This document shows, one piece after another, positions 1-9,373 of a stretch of DNA of 64,000 nt. Below the pieces are notes generated by a model. The model ran no database searches. It saw only the letters and a list, made by a program, of their open reading frames with translations, and was not told the DNA's origin. Position numbers and translations under genes: made by a program. How positions within the stretch are numbered: position 1 is the stretch's first letter; each line of letters begins with the position of its first letter. Source of the DNA: Rhodococcus sp. B50 (GTDB lineage: Bacteria > Actinomycetota > Actinomycetes > Mycobacteriales > Mycobacteriaceae); NCBI RefSeq assembly GCF_013602415.1, contig NZ_WPAG02000002.1, positions 3,103,480 to 3,167,479 on the forward strand, read 5' to 3'.

Positions 1-1053
1 TATCCGTCGGCCAACGTCACTTACCGCGGCGTCGAGATCGGCCGGGTGACCTCGTTGACGATGACCACGAGCGGTGCCGAGGCGGTCCTGTCGCTCGACT
101 CGGATGTCCCGGTGCCGGCCGATTCGGCGGCGCAGATCCGCAGCATGTCGGCGATCGGCGAGCAGTACGTCGAGTTCCTGCCCGACGGTGAGGACGGCCC
201 GTATCTGGCTGCGGGCTCGGTGATCCCGCGCGATCGCATCTCCGTTCCGGCACCCATCGGCGGTGCCCTCGATCAACTCGACGCGACCCTGCAATCCGTC
301 GGTCCCGACCGTCTCGCGCTGCTGCTCGACGAAACCCATACAGCAGTAGCCGATTCCGGCGACGCGCTACGAATCCTCATCGAGGCCGGTGCGGCGGTGA
401 GCGCCGAGGCCGCCGCGAGCGCGGACAGCATCGCGGCACTGATCGATCAGGTCGGCCCACTGCTCGACACGCAGGTCACGTCGTCGGATGCGATCACCCG
501 ATGGGCATCCTCCCTGGCCGGTACCACCGGGCAGTTGCGCGACTCCGACAGCGACGTGCGGACGCTCCTCGGCGTGACGGCCCCTGCCGCCGCACAGGTG
601 CAGGCGCTGTTCGAGGAGGCCGAACCGACCCTGCCTCTGCTGCTCGCCAATCTCGTCACCGTCGAGCAGGTCGCCGCGGTGTACCGGCCGTCGCTCGAAC
701 AGATGCTGGTGCTGTTCCCCTCCATCATGGCGTCGACCCAGTCGGCGGGTCTGCCCAACGTCGACAATCCGGCGCAGAACACGTACTTCACGGCGACCTT
801 CAACGACCCGCCGCCGTGCATCACCGGCTTCCTGCCGCCGGAACAGCGACGTTCGCCCACCGAGTTCGACGTGCCCGAGACGCCGCCCGATCTGTACTGC
901 ACACTCCCGGCGGATTCACCGATCGCGGTGCGCGGGGCTCGGAACATGCCGTGCATCGAGTACCCGGGCCGTCGCGCTCCCACCGTACAGTTGTGCCGCG
1001 ACGGGGGTTATTCGGCGACGATCTTGGAAGGGCTTCTGTCACCGCCGAATTGA
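1..1053 (+). CDS. Mce family protein, MceF-like (5' end outside the window)
   Basis: The reading frame is open from the first base, so the N-terminal signal or membrane anchor lies upstream. The visible part starts inside the MlaD/MCE domain (YRGVEIGRVTSL, then a conserved stretch around IGEQYVEF at residues 55-62). A long helical region follows, and the tail is Pro/Cys-rich (PPPCITGF, LYCTLP, RNMPCIEYPG), as in the last subunits of actinobacterial mce operons. Mce proteins are cell-envelope components of ABC-type lipid and sterol importers. A position at the operon end suggests MceF. Because sterol genes follow, the Mce4 cholesterol importer is attractive, but this fragment alone cannot assign the paralogue. 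The next gene is unrelated and starts 44 bp on. Confidence 0.85.
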   Translation, partial: YPSANVTYRGVEIGRVTSLTMTTSGAEAVLSLDSDVPVPADSAAQIRSMSAIGEQYVEFLPDGEDGPYLAAGSVIPRDRISVPAPIGGALDQLDATLQSVGPDRLALLLDETHTAVADSGDALRILIEAGAAVSAEAAASADSIAALIDQVGPLLDTQVTSSDAITRWASSLAGTTGQLRDSDSDVRTLLGVTAPAAAQVQALFEEAEPTLPLLLANLVTVEQVAAVYRPSLEQMLVLFPSIMASTQSAGLPNVDNPAQNTYFTATFNDPPPCITGFLPPEQRRSPTEFDVPETPPDLYCTLPADSPIAVRGARNMPCIEYPGRRAPTVQLCRDGGYSATILEGLLSPPN

Positions 1054-1097
1054 GTGTTTCGACGGTGATCGTTGTTCGTCGTCGTTAGATTCGGTTC

Positions 1098-1598
1098 ATG
1101 ACCGCGGACCGCACCGACGACGGCCGGTACGTCGTGATCGACGGCCGACGGTGGCGAGCGACCGATCCACGGATCCCCGAACCACTCCGGAAACAGCTGG
1201 TGACGGAGCTGATGCGCGCCCGCCGTCTGGTGAAGACCGACGGGGACTCCGCGCGGCATCGTGTTCAGGACGCGAAGGTCGCGCTCGGCGAGCGTGGGCA
1301 GCCCTGGTGGGAGCCGCGTGAGGAGGACGCTGCTCGCGAACGACTGGCGGCCACGATCTGCGCGCTGCTTCGGGAGCGGAACCCGTCCACGATCTGTCCC
1401 AGCGACGCGGCGCGGGTTGCGGGCGGGGACTCGTGGCGCGACCTGATGGACGCCGCCCGCTCGGTGGCCGCCGATCTGGAACACAGCGGTCACGTGGTGA
1501 TCACCCAGAAGGGTGAGCCGGTCGACGTCGAGACTGCCCGAGGTCCGATCCGGATCGCACCCGGACCTGACCTCGAACAACCACGCCCTACTACTTGA
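1098..1598 (+). CDS. DUF3253 domain protein
   Basis: This 166-residue soluble protein has a charged N-terminus (residues 1-60) and a C-terminal winged-helix-like DUF3253 segment from about residue 80. The segment carries the typical pattern of a helix with ICALLRERNPSTICPS, an AARVAG motif, WRDLMDAARSVA, and a basic/hydrophobic end reading RGPIRIA. DUF3253 has no established biochemical function; related proteins are annotated as hypothetical or nucleic-acid-associated. It starts with ATG 44 bp after the mce gene on the same strand and is closed by a strong hairpin. It may be read through from the mce operon but need not act with it. Confidence 0.7.
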   Translation: MTADRTDDGRYVVIDGRRWRATDPRIPEPLRKQLVTELMRARRLVKTDGDSARHRVQDAKVALGERGQPWWEPREEDAARERLAATICALLRERNPSTICPSDAARVAGGDSWRDLMDAARSVAADLEHSGHVVITQKGEPVDVETARGPIRIAPGPDLEQPRPTT

Positions 1599-1599
1599 A

Positions 1600-1646
1600 G
1601 ATCCGGTGTTCTCGACCTCGCTGTGCGCGGTCGAGAACACCGGATC
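1600..1646. terminator. Bidirectional hairpin terminator
   Basis: A perfect 18-bp stem (1600-1617 with 1629-1646) and an 11-base loop lie between the convergent DUF3253 gene (stop at 1598) and the nitronate monooxygenase gene (stop at 1655). The placement fits termination in both directions. Confidence 0.85.
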
Positions 1647-1654
1647 TCAGCCGT

Positions 1655-2785
1655 TCACGCGTTCGCGGCGTCGTTCAGCTTCTCGAGCGTGCCGGTCGCC
1701 TCGAGGTACTCCTGCACCCAGCGTTCGATGACCGTCGAGGTCTTGTCGACCTTCGTGAACTGCCCGACGACCTGGCCGACGGGGTTGAACGCGACGTCGA
1801 CGGACTCGTCCGGGTATTTGTGGGTGGCTGCGACCGCCATACCGGACACCATGTACTGCAACGGCATTCCGAGGGGCTTCGGGTTGCCCTCCTGCTCCCA
1901 GGCCTCGGTCCAGTCGTTGCGGAGCATGCGGCAGGGCTTACCGGTGAACGACCGGCTACGCACGGTGTCGCGGCTGCTCGCCTTGATGTAGGCCTCCTGC
2001 TGCACCGGGGTGTTCTCGGCCTCCTCGACCATGAGCCACTGCGAACCGGTCCATGCGCCCTGAGCTCCGAGTGCAAGCGCGGCCGCGATCTGCTGGCCGC
2101 TGCCGATGCCGCCGGCAGCCAGCACCGGAACCGGCGCGACCTCCTTGACGACCTGCGGCCACAGCACGATCGAGCCGACCTCGCCGCAATGGCCACCCCC
2201 CTCGCCACCCTGCGCGATGATGATGTCCACCCCGGCGTCGGCATGCTTGCGGGCCTGCTTCGGGGAACCGCACAGCGCCGCGACCTTGCGACCCGCATTG
2301 TGGATGTGCTCGATCATGTCGGCAGGCGGAGTGCCGAGCGCGTTCGCGATGAGAGTGACCTTCGGGTGCTGCAGTGCCACCTCGACCTGTGGGGTGGCCG
2401 TGGCCTCGGTCCAGCCGAGGAGCTGCAACGCGTTATCGTCACCCTCGGGCAGCGGCACCCCGTGGTCGGTGAGGATCTTGCGGCCGAATTCGAGGGTCTC
2501 CTGCGGGACCATCGACTGCAGCATCTTCGTGAGTTCCTCGGCGGAGAGGTTCGCGTCCATGCCTTCGTACTTGTTGGGGATGACGATGTCGACGCCGTAC
2601 GGGCGGTCGCCGATGTGTTCGTCGATCCAGTTCAGCTCGATTTCGAGCTCTTCCGGCGTGAACCCCACGGCCCCGAGGACGCCGAAGCCTCCGGCCTTGG
2701 CGACGGCAACGACGACGTCGCGGCAATGGGTGAACGCGAAGATCGGGAACTCGATGCCGAGTTCGTCGCAGATGGGCGTGTGCAT
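1655..2785 (-). CDS. Nitronate monooxygenase / 2-nitropropane dioxygenase family flavoprotein
   Basis: This 376-residue FMN TIM-barrel protein of the NPD/NMO family shows the N-terminal GIEFPIFAF and AGGFGVLGAVGF segments. The central IIIAQGGEGGGHCGEVGS phosphate-binding segment holds the usual catalytic-region His, and AAGGIGSGQQIAAALALGAQG completes the FMN site. The family oxidises nitronates, but several actinobacterial members work as flavin reductases in sterol or lipid catabolism, so the substrate is open. It is transcribed alone: the operon upstream on the same strand ends with a terminator at 2875-2915, and a consensus KstR-type box lies 30-43 bases upstream of its ATG. This points to expression with the cholesterol genes. 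A paralogue sits at 13352-14464, in operon with fadD19. Confidence 0.85.
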   Translation of the reverse strand: MHTPICDELGIEFPIFAFTHCRDVVVAVAKAGGFGVLGAVGFTPEELEIELNWIDEHIGDRPYGVDIVIPNKYEGMDANLSAEELTKMLQSMVPQETLEFGRKILTDHGVPLPEGDDNALQLLGWTEATATPQVEVALQHPKVTLIANALGTPPADMIEHIHNAGRKVAALCGSPKQARKHADAGVDIIIAQGGEGGGHCGEVGSIVLWPQVVKEVAPVPVLAAGGIGSGQQIAAALALGAQGAWTGSQWLMVEEAENTPVQQEAYIKASSRDTVRSRSFTGKPCRMLRNDWTEAWEQEGNPKPLGMPLQYMVSGMAVAATHKYPDESVDVAFNPVGQVVGQFTKVDKTSTVIERWVQEYLEATGTLEKLNDAANA

Positions 2786-2814
2786 CGGGCACTCCTCATA
2801 GACGTTCGCAAGAC

Positions 2815-2828
2815 TGTAACACGTTCTA
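2815..2828. promoter_or_regulatory. KstR-type operator (TGTAACACGTTCTA)
   Basis: It fits the KstR consensus TnnAACnnGTTnnA at all eight fixed positions. It lies 30 bp upstream of the nitronate monooxygenase start at 2785, where a TetR repressor would block the promoter. Confidence 0.8.
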
Positions 2829-2874
2829 CCTTAGTGCCATATAGGTCTCCGGGGAAGCAGGCAACGACGAAAGA

Positions 2875-2915
2875 AGGCTCGCAACACCAGCAGTGACTGC
2901 CGATGTTGCGAGCCT
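2875..2915 (-). terminator. Intrinsic terminator of the seven-gene operon
   Basis: A 12-bp perfect stem (2875-2886 with 2904-2915) lies just past the CoA-transferase stop at 2935. On the minus strand it is followed by a T-rich CTTCTTTC stretch. It separates the operon from the KstR-box promoter of the next gene. Confidence 0.75.
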
Positions 2916-2934
2916 CATGTTCGTGTTGCGTGTC

Positions 2935-4155
2935 TCAGATGATGCCGCGTGCGCGCAGTTCCTTCTGCTCGACCTCGCTCAGGCCGAGCACCTCGCCGTA
3001 GACCGCCGCGTTGTCGTATCCCGCGATGGGTGGGCCCGCGCGGCGCACCGAACCGGGCGTCTCACCGAGCACCGGCACCACACCGGGGCCGAGCACATCG
3101 GTGTCCGTGCGCTCGTCGTGGTGAGGCACGATCATGTCGCGCGCACGGAACTGCGGATCGGTGACCACCTCGGCCACGGTGTTCACCGGGCCGGCCACCA
3201 CACCGGTCTCCGACAGATGCGCAAGCAGGTCCTCGAGCGTCGACGTCGCGGCCCAGTCACCGATGAGCGCGTCGAGTTCGTCCTGATTCACGCCGCGAGC
3301 GAGATGATCGGCGAAGCGCGGATCGTCGGCGAGCTCGGGGCGATCCATCGCTGTGCACAGCCGGCGAAAGACCGTGTCCTGGTTCGCGGCGATGATGATC
3401 CACATATCGTCGGACGTGCGGTAGAGGTTCGACGGCGCGATGCCCTCGAGGCGGGTTCCGGACGGGCCCCTCACCACGCCGGCCGCGTCGTAATCCGGAA
3501 TCACCGACTCCTGGACGGCGAGGCACGCCTCGGTGAGCGCCACGTCGACGACCTGACCGCGACCTGTACGTTCGCGGCTCAGCAGTGCGGCGAGCACGCC
3601 CTGCACCGCGAACATGCCGCCGAGAGTGTCCCCGAGCGACAACGCGAGTCGCGGGGGTGCCTGTCCTGGGTAACCGTTGAGATGCCGTAGTCCGCTCTCC
3701 CCCTCGGCCACCGAGGCGTACCCCGCGCGACCGGCCTTCGGACCGGTCTGCCCGTAGCCGGAGACCCGCGCCAGGACGATGCCCGGATTGATCTCGGAGA
3801 GCACGTCGTAGGCGAGACCCCACTTCTCGAGCGTTCCGGGACGGAAATTCTCGACGATGACGTCCGACTCCGCAACGAGGCGCCGGAAGAGTTCCTGTCC
3901 GTCGGGTGCCCGGAGATCGAGGGTGATGCAGCGCTTGTTGCGGGCGTGCACCGTCCAGAAGAAGCGGTGCCCGTCCCGCTCACCCTGTCCCCAGGTGCGG
4001 AGCGGATCGGGACGCTTCGGGTCCTCGATCTTGACGACGTCGGCGCCCATGTCGCCGAGCAGGCGTCCTGCATACGGGCCGGCGATCAGGGTTCCCAGTT
4101 CGAGCACCCTGATCTCTGCCAGCGCTCCAGTTGCCTGCGACTCGGCCTGTGTCAC
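2935..4155 (-). CDS. CaiB/BaiF family III CoA-transferase
   Basis: This 406-residue protein shows the family III pattern: an N-terminal IRVLELGTLIAGPYAGRLLG Rossmann-type segment, GADVVKIEDPKRPDPLR, and VIVENFRPGTLEKWG. The catalytic-Asp region is near LSLGDTLGGMFA. Family III enzymes move CoA between carboxylic acids and also act as racemases. I chose the GTG at 4155, which has a GGACGGAAG ribosome site and an N-terminus (VTQAES) like that of relatives; an upstream extension would run into the aldehyde dehydrogenase gene. It is the last gene of the operon, 19 bp after the aldehyde dehydrogenase. It could load CoA on the acid that enzyme makes, but the substrate is unknown. Confidence 0.88.
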   Translation of the reverse strand: MTQAESQATGALAEIRVLELGTLIAGPYAGRLLGDMGADVVKIEDPKRPDPLRTWGQGERDGHRFFWTVHARNKRCITLDLRAPDGQELFRRLVAESDVIVENFRPGTLEKWGLAYDVLSEINPGIVLARVSGYGQTGPKAGRAGYASVAEGESGLRHLNGYPGQAPPRLALSLGDTLGGMFAVQGVLAALLSRERTGRGQVVDVALTEACLAVQESVIPDYDAAGVVRGPSGTRLEGIAPSNLYRTSDDMWIIIAANQDTVFRRLCTAMDRPELADDPRFADHLARGVNQDELDALIGDWAATSTLEDLLAHLSETGVVAGPVNTVAEVVTDPQFRARDMIVPHHDERTDTDVLGPGVVPVLGETPGSVRRAGPPIAGYDNAAVYGEVLGLSEVEQKELRARGII

Positions 4156-4174
4156 TGCGTCTTCCGTCCTCTGG

Positions 4175-5650
4175 TCAGTAACCGAGGTGAACCGTCTTCT
4201 CCTCGGTGAACGCTTCGAGTCCGCTGCGGCCCAGTTCACGACCGATGCCGCTCGCGTCACGTCCACCCCAGGGTAGTGCGGGATCGGGCACGCCCCAGCC
4301 GTTGACCCACACAGTGCCCACGCGCAGTTGCGGGATCACGCTGTGCACGGTCGACAGGTTCTGACTGAAGATGAACGCGTTGAGCCCGTACTTCGTGGCG
4401 TTCGCCAGCCGCACGGCCTCCTCGGTTGTCTTGAAGGTGATAACTGTGGCGACCGGGCCGAAGATCTCCTCGCGGGCGATGGTGAGGTCGTTGGTGCCGC
4501 GGAAGACTGTCGGCTCGACGAAGAAGCCGCGCTCCCCCACCCGCGACCCGCCGGTGAGCAGCTTCGCACCTTCGCTCTTGCCCATCTCGATGTAGCCGAG
4601 GATGCGGTCGAGCTGCTTGCGGTTGACGATCGTGCCCTGGGTTGTCGACGCATCGAAGGGGTCGCCGATCACCGCACCGCGGGCGAATTCGACGAGTCCC
4701 TCGACCACTTGGTCGGCGATTGATTCGTGCACGATCACCCTGGTGCCGGCCGCGCACACCTGGCCCTGGTGGTAGAAGTTGCCCATCGCGATCCACGGCA
4801 GCGACGCCTCGAGGTCGGCGTCGGGGAAGATCAGCTGTGGCGCCTTGCCGCCGAGTTCCAGGGTGACCTTGCGGAACTTCTCGCCGGCGAGCGACGTGAT
4901 GGTCTTGCCGACGGCCGGGCTGCCGGTGAAGGTGATCTTGTCGATTCCCTCGTGCGCGGCGAGCGCGGCACCGGCTTCGGGGCCGAGACCGGACACGACG
5001 TTGAACGCGCCGTCCGGCACACCCGCCTCACCGAGCAGGTCGGCGAGCTTCAGGGTGGACAGCGAGGCGTCCTCGGCGGGCTTGACGACCACCGAGCAAC
5101 CGGCAGCGAGAGCCGGCGCGATCTTCCAGGCAGCGACTACGGTGGGGTTGTTCCACGGCGTGATCGCACCGACCACACCGAGCGGCTGCCGCAGGGTGAA
5201 CCCGAAACGGTGCTGCGGACCCACATCGGGGAGGATCATCGCCTCACCGGCGATCTTGTCGGCCCAACCGGCGTAGTGCCGGAACGACGCCGCGGCGGCG
5301 GGGATGTCCCCGGCGACGGTATCGGCGTAGAGCTTGCCCATCTCCGCGGTCTCGAGCGCCGACAGTTCCGGGGCGTGCTGCTCGATGAGGTCGGCGGCAC
5401 GGGAGAGGACCCGGCCGCGCTCGGCACCGGCCATCCGCGACCACGCACCGGATTCGAAGGTGTCGCGGGCCGCGGCGACGGCGGCGTCGATGTCGGCGGC
5501 CCCACCGGCAGCGACCTCGGCGACGACCTCCTCCGTCGCCGGGTTGATCGACGAGAAGTGGGCGCCCGAGCGTGCGGGCACGGCTCGGCCGCCGATCCGC
5601 AACTGCGGGTCTGGAACGACGACGGGTGCGGGGGCGGACAGTTCGGTCAT
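4175..5650 (-). CDS. NAD(P)-dependent aldehyde dehydrogenase
   Basis: This 491-residue protein is the full length of the ALDH superfamily. It shows the cofactor region ITPWNNPTVVAAWKIAPALA, FTGSPAVGKTI, the general base in TLELGGKAP, and the catalytic Cys in HQGQVCAAGTR. It ends in the oligomerisation strand. The enzyme oxidises an aldehyde to its acid in the cytosol. Its ATG overlaps the hmgA stop by one base (TGATG), so the two are translationally coupled. In the proposed operon pathway it would oxidise an aldehyde released by upstream oxidative cleavage, for example by the MpaB-like protein. That role is inferred from context only. Confidence 0.92.
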   Translation of the reverse strand: MTELSAPAPVVVPDPQLRIGGRAVPARSGAHFSSINPATEEVVAEVAAGGAADIDAAVAAARDTFESGAWSRMAGAERGRVLSRAADLIEQHAPELSALETAEMGKLYADTVAGDIPAAAASFRHYAGWADKIAGEAMILPDVGPQHRFGFTLRQPLGVVGAITPWNNPTVVAAWKIAPALAAGCSVVVKPAEDASLSTLKLADLLGEAGVPDGAFNVVSGLGPEAGAALAAHEGIDKITFTGSPAVGKTITSLAGEKFRKVTLELGGKAPQLIFPDADLEASLPWIAMGNFYHQGQVCAAGTRVIVHESIADQVVEGLVEFARGAVIGDPFDASTTQGTIVNRKQLDRILGYIEMGKSEGAKLLTGGSRVGERGFFVEPTVFRGTNDLTIAREEIFGPVATVITFKTTEEAVRLANATKYGLNAFIFSQNLSTVHSVIPQLRVGTVWVNGWGVPDPALPWGGRDASGIGRELGRSGLEAFTEEKTVHLGY

Positions 5651-6978
5651 CACGACTCCTGGGGAGAAGGTGGGGTGAAACGTCGGGTGAGGCCGGACCA
5701 CGAGGAGTCGTAGTTCGGTTGGCGATGCGCCGCGCGGTGGGCCGCGTCGGTAACGGAGAGGGCGAGTCTCGTCTCGAACATGAACGACAGGGTGTTCACG
5801 AGCTTGACCGGCTTCAACTCGGCCGACGTGGCGAGATCGAAGGTCTCGACGTCGGGCCCGTGGGCGCCCCACTGGTTGTGGAGCGAGGCACCGCCCGGGA
5901 CGAATCCTTCCGCCTTCGAGTCGTGCTGTCCACGAACCAGTCCCATGAACTCGGTCATGACGTTGCGATGGAAGTGCGGTGGCCGGAAGGTGTGCTCTCC
6001 GACCACCCAGCGATCCGGGAAGACACAGAAGTCGACGTTGGCCTGCCCCGGAATGGAGGTGGGCGAGGTGAGCACGGTGAAGATCGACGGATCGGGATGA
6101 TCCCAGCCGGCCGTGGTCATCGCGTTGAACCGGCCGAGATCGTACTTGTAGGCACCGTGCGTGCCGTGCCAGGCGACGACGTCGAGCGGCGAGTGGTCGA
6201 GTTCGGTGGCCCACAGGTGCCCGCCGAACTTCTGCACGACTTGTACCGGCCCCGACCGGTCTTCGTACCAGGCCGTCGGGTAGACGAAGTCGCGGGCGTG
6301 GGCGAGGCCGTTCGCCCCGATGGGACCGAGTTCCGGCAGGGTCAGAGCGGCACCGTAGTTCTCGAGCAGGTAGCCGGTTGCGTTGCCGCCGGGCAGGTCC
6401 ACCCGGAACCGCAGACCCCGCCCGATCACGGCGATCTCGCCGGGTTCGACGAGGAGCCGGCCGAGTTCGGTGCACAACAGCAGCGCGCCGTCCTGCGGTA
6501 CGAACAACAGTTCCCCGTCGGTGTCGACGAAGTAGCGGTCGGCCATCGACTGCGACACCGCGTACAGATGGATCGCGATGCCGGTGCGGCACCGTACATC
6601 TCCGTTGACGGCGTAGGTCGTCACACCGTCGACGAAGTCGGTGCCGGACACCGGCGTCGGTTGCGGGTCCCATCGCAACCGGTTGGGGGTGAGCACTCCC
6701 CCGGCATCGGGTGCCGACACCCAGCCGGCGTCGTCGATCCGCTCGAACGGGCCGTGTGCTGCGGACGGCATGATCCGGTACGTCCATGTGCGACGGTTGA
6801 TCTCGCGCGGCTCGGTGAAGGCGGTGGCAGAATGCTGTTCGGCGTAGAGACCGTACGCCACCCGCTGGGGTGAGTTCTGGCCCCACGGAAGCACACCCGG
6901 AACGGCTTCGCTGTGATGCTCGTTGCCGAAGCCGGGAAGGTATTCGAGACCCGCGCCGGCATCCGCACCGATGTTCAT
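5650..6978 (-). CDS. hmgA: Homogentisate 1,2-dioxygenase
   Basis: At 442 residues this matches the family closely: [70 protein letters not shown] and [10 protein letters not shown]. The iron-site segment [11 protein letters not shown] carries the conserved His and Glu, and the later [10 protein letters not shown] holds the third ligand. The enzyme opens the hydroquinone ring of homogentisate to maleylacetoacetate. Its start overlaps the preceding stop (ATGA). No maleylacetoacetate isomerase, fumarylacetoacetase or 4-HPP dioxygenase gene is in the window, and the neighbours are not tyrosine genes. It may therefore act on homogentisate from an unusual source or on a substituted hydroquinone. 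The family call is secure; the physiological substrate is not. Confidence 0.93.
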   Translation of the reverse strand: MNIGADAGAGLEYLPGFGNEHHSEAVPGVLPWGQNSPQRVAYGLYAEQHSATAFTEPREINRRTWTYRIMPSAAHGPFERIDDAGWVSAPDAGGVLTPNRLRWDPQPTPVSGTDFVDGVTTYAVNGDVRCRTGIAIHLYAVSQSMADRYFVDTDGELLFVPQDGALLLCTELGRLLVEPGEIAVIGRGLRFRVDLPGGNATGYLLENYGAALTLPELGPIGANGLAHARDFVYPTAWYEDRSGPVQVVQKFGGHLWATELDHSPLDVVAWHGTHGAYKYDLGRFNAMTTAGWDHPDPSIFTVLTSPTSIPGQANVDFCVFPDRWVVGEHTFRPPHFHRNVMTEFMGLVRGQHDSKAEGFVPGGASLHNQWGAHGPDVETFDLATSAELKPVKLVNTLSFMFETRLALSVTDAAHRAAHRQPNYDSSWSGLTRRFTPPSPQES

Positions 6979-8027
6979 GTCAACGCGACCATCTCGTGCA
7001 GTGTCGAACCCGAACGCTCGTGGTCGGTTCCGTCGACGGTCACCGTCATCGTGAAATCGGAACGGAACCGGAAGTAGCCGGGATGGCCCACGAGCCGGTT
7101 GACGAGCGGCTTGAGCAGCTTGCTCGACGCGAGCGGAACGTCGTCGAGCAGATTGTGGGCGTGCACGATCTCGCGGACGGTGAGTTTCACGTCGAGGGAC
7201 CCCGGGATGCGGATGCGGATCCATGCCGGATAGGTGCGATCGGCGACCGTGTTGTGCACGGTCGGCCCCTCTGTCAATTCCACCTCGCCGTTGCTGAGGA
7301 TCACGTCGCGGCCGTGCGCGACCATCACCGGCTGCGACCAGTGCGAGCCGTACTTCTTCTGGGTGTGCACCATCGCGTAGACGAGGGTGAAGTCCTCGGT
7401 GTACAGGCGGCCCCAGTACCACTTGTCGATGAGACGCTTCATGTCGCCGACGCCCCAGTTGTGGTCGTGGTAACCGCGTCCGGTGACCTCGGTGGTCTTT
7501 CCGTCCACCGTCACCGTTCCCGCGACCCGCGCGCGGGGTGCACCGACGACCCATGCGAAGAACTCACGTTCGTTGTAGCTGGTCTGTCCGCGTCCCGGCA
7601 TCCACGGCGGGACCTCGGCGGTGAAGGTCAGGTCGAAGGCGAGATCGCCTTCGGATACCGATACGTGGTAGACGGGCAGCCCGTCCTCATCTCCGACCAG
7701 TTTCGCGAAGCTCTGTCCGACCCGGACGTCGCATCGCTCGGTGGACACCGCGAGGTCGGCGTCGGTGTACGACCGGCTCGCCTCCCGCCGCTTGCCGTCC
7801 GCGCTGTAGACGTGGATCTCGACACCGGGCTTGCGGTGCACCAGTTCCCGGGTCTGGATCATCGCCACGACGATCCGCCCGTCGTCGAGATGGGCGTCGA
7901 AGTACCAGTGTTCGAAGGCGTGCTTGTCGGTGGAGGGGTGGGCGCCGTTGTCACCGGCGGCGACGGTGGTGATCTCGCCGTCGCGGCGCCCGGGCCCGTT
8001 CCAGGCTTCGACGATCTGTAGGGTCAT
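6975..8027 (-). CDS. CrtC/AttH-like lipocalin-fold protein
   Basis: This 350-residue protein has no signal peptide. The motif [14 protein letters not shown] at about residues 185-198 is the signature of the carotenoid 1,2-hydratase (CrtC)/AttH superfamily, a double-lipocalin fold that also includes tocopherol-cyclase-like proteins. An early [13 protein letters not shown] segment fits the first lipocalin half. Characterised relatives hydrate or cyclise isoprenoid chains; many others are uncharacterised. An ATG with a GGAGAAG site begins it, and its TGA overlaps the hmgA start. The combination with a ring dioxygenase hints at an aromatic compound bearing an isoprenoid chain, which is inference only. 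Confidence 0.75.
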   Translation of the reverse strand: MTLQIVEAWNGPGRRDGEITTVAAGDNGAHPSTDKHAFEHWYFDAHLDDGRIVVAMIQTRELVHRKPGVEIHVYSADGKRREASRSYTDADLAVSTERCDVRVGQSFAKLVGDEDGLPVYHVSVSEGDLAFDLTFTAEVPPWMPGRGQTSYNEREFFAWVVGAPRARVAGTVTVDGKTTEVTGRGYHDHNWGVGDMKRLIDKWYWGRLYTEDFTLVYAMVHTQKKYGSHWSQPVMVAHGRDVILSNGEVELTEGPTVHNTVADRTYPAWIRIRIPGSLDVKLTVREIVHAHNLLDDVPLASSKLLKPLVNRLVGHPGYFRFRSDFTMTVTVDGTDHERSGSTLHEMVALT

Positions 8028-8095
8028 GACTTCTCCGGTCTCGGTGTGGTGAGGAGTGAAGCGGGACGATCAACGGCGTAGTGCTCCATCGGCGC

Positions 8096-9373
8096 CTATC
8101 GCCGCAGCGCTCCGCTGGCATCGAATTGCGCTTCGCGTCCGTCCATCTGGGCGCGGTACCAGTTCTCGCGGTGGGCGCACATGATCTTCTCGTGCACACC
8201 CGCGGCACCGGGGACGAACCGCCGGACGAGTTCCATCGCGGTGATGAGTGGGAAGCGGACGATCGGGATGATCATCCATGGAAGTACTGTCGGCATCGAG
8301 TACTTGCGGCGCGTACCCGGCCCCATGAACATCGCCGAGTACACCGAGTTGATGCGGAAGTTGTACTGCTCGCGCAGCTTCTTCAGACCGCGGTGCCCGT
8401 CACGCGGGGCGAACGCCTGCGGGTAGGACTCGATGAGTTCCTTGCCGTGCTCGCCGGAGTCGTAGGAACGGGAGATCACAGTGGTCATCAGCGCGCGGAT
8501 GCTGTCGGCGATGGTCTCGGGATACCACTGCATGCGCACTCCGAGCAGGTAGCCCATGTACTTCTGGAAGTGTATGAGCGCGCGGATCTCTCGCGGTGTG
8601 GTGTGGTAGCCGAGGGTCCACAGGGCCAAGCCCGGGGTGAGGCTGCCCGCGATGAGGGTCAGCAGCATGTAGGTCTGGCTGATCGGCAGTCCCCATTTGG
8701 CGACATCCCATTCCGGGTGCCTCGCCACGCGGGAGCGCACCGACACATGCATCACGCGCACCTTCAGCGCGGTCGCCCGCCCCTTCGAACCCGGGGTGAG
8801 CAGCGCACCGGGTTCGGACACGTCGATCCAGAACCGGCACGTCTCGAGGAAACGTCGTAGCGCGTTGTCCCCGGCGTAACCTCCGGCGAGCGACAGCGGG
8901 GTCGCGACCGCCGCCTCCGTGTAGATCTCGAGGGTCTCGGCGCCGGCGAAGCTGAACAGCATCGTGCCCCAGCGCCGCCAGATCGCGGCGCCCTGCTCGA
9001 CGAGTTCGGGCTGCACCCAGTCGGGGACGGTTTCGAACTCCTCGAACAGGGCCTTCATCGCCTCGGGTACGTCGTCGAGTGAGTCGATGCCGTCGACGAG
9101 GGCCGTGTCGAGCATCTCTCGGGTCGTCTGCGGCCCGGTCTTGCCGTGGTAGACCTCGTCGACGAAGCGTTCCGCCGTGGGGTCGCCGCTGAACAGATCG
9201 TTGCACAGGGCCCGGGCCTGGTCGTCTGTGGGCAGGAAATCGAAACCGGTGAGGCGGCGGACGAAGGCGCGGGTGCGTTTCACACCGGGCTTCTGCAGGG
9301 CCTGCCAGTAGGGGAAGGCGCTCGGGCACCGGTCCTGTGTGGTGGATGCGGGAGGGGCGAGTGTGCCGGTCAT
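8096..9373 (-). CDS. MpaB/Lcp-like oxygenase family protein (DUF2236)
   Basis: This 425-residue, mostly helical protein belongs to the DUF2236 superfamily (rubber oxygenase Lcp, mycophenolic-acid MpaB). It shows EEFETVPDWVQPELVEQGAA, WRRWGTMLFSFAG, a long RMQWYPETIADSIRALM helix and hydrophobic C-terminal helices (VLPWMIIPIVRFPLITAMEL). Lcp and MpaB cleave C=C bonds of isoprenoid chains, giving aldehydes or ketones; Lcp does so with heme b. No Tat signal is visible, unlike secreted Lcp, so an intracellular, possibly membrane-associated enzyme is likely. It starts at an ATGA overlap with the hydrolase and is followed by a 68-bp gap, the largest in the operon. Confidence 0.82.
   Translation of the reverse strand: MTGTLAPPASTTQDRCPSAFPYWQALQKPGVKRTRAFVRRLTGFDFLPTDDQARALCNDLFSGDPTAERFVDEVYHGKTGPQTTREMLDTALVDGIDSLDDVPEAMKALFEEFETVPDWVQPELVEQGAAIWRRWGTMLFSFAGAETLEIYTEAAVATPLSLAGGYAGDNALRRFLETCRFWIDVSEPGALLTPGSKGRATALKVRVMHVSVRSRVARHPEWDVAKWGLPISQTYMLLTLIAGSLTPGLALWTLGYHTTPREIRALIHFQKYMGYLLGVRMQWYPETIADSIRALMTTVISRSYDSGEHGKELIESYPQAFAPRDGHRGLKKLREQYNFRINSVYSAMFMGPGTRRKYSMPTVLPWMIIPIVRFPLITAMELVRRFVPGAAGVHEKIMCAHRENWYRAQMDGREAQFDASGALRR

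Noticed and set aside
1-1053. Definite Mce4F cholesterol importer subunit
   Set aside because: Only the 3' part of one mce gene is visible; the paralogue cannot be told from this fragment.
1655-2785. ipdC ring-C/D reductase
   Set aside because: It belongs to the same broad flavoprotein family, but the N-terminal motifs differ and none of the ipdAB/echA20 neighbours are present.
1595-2896. Plus-strand 433-codon frame opposite the nitronate monooxygenase
   Set aside because: Antisense shadow rich in Arg, Leu and His without motifs; it begins inside a terminator hairpin and crosses the KstR box.
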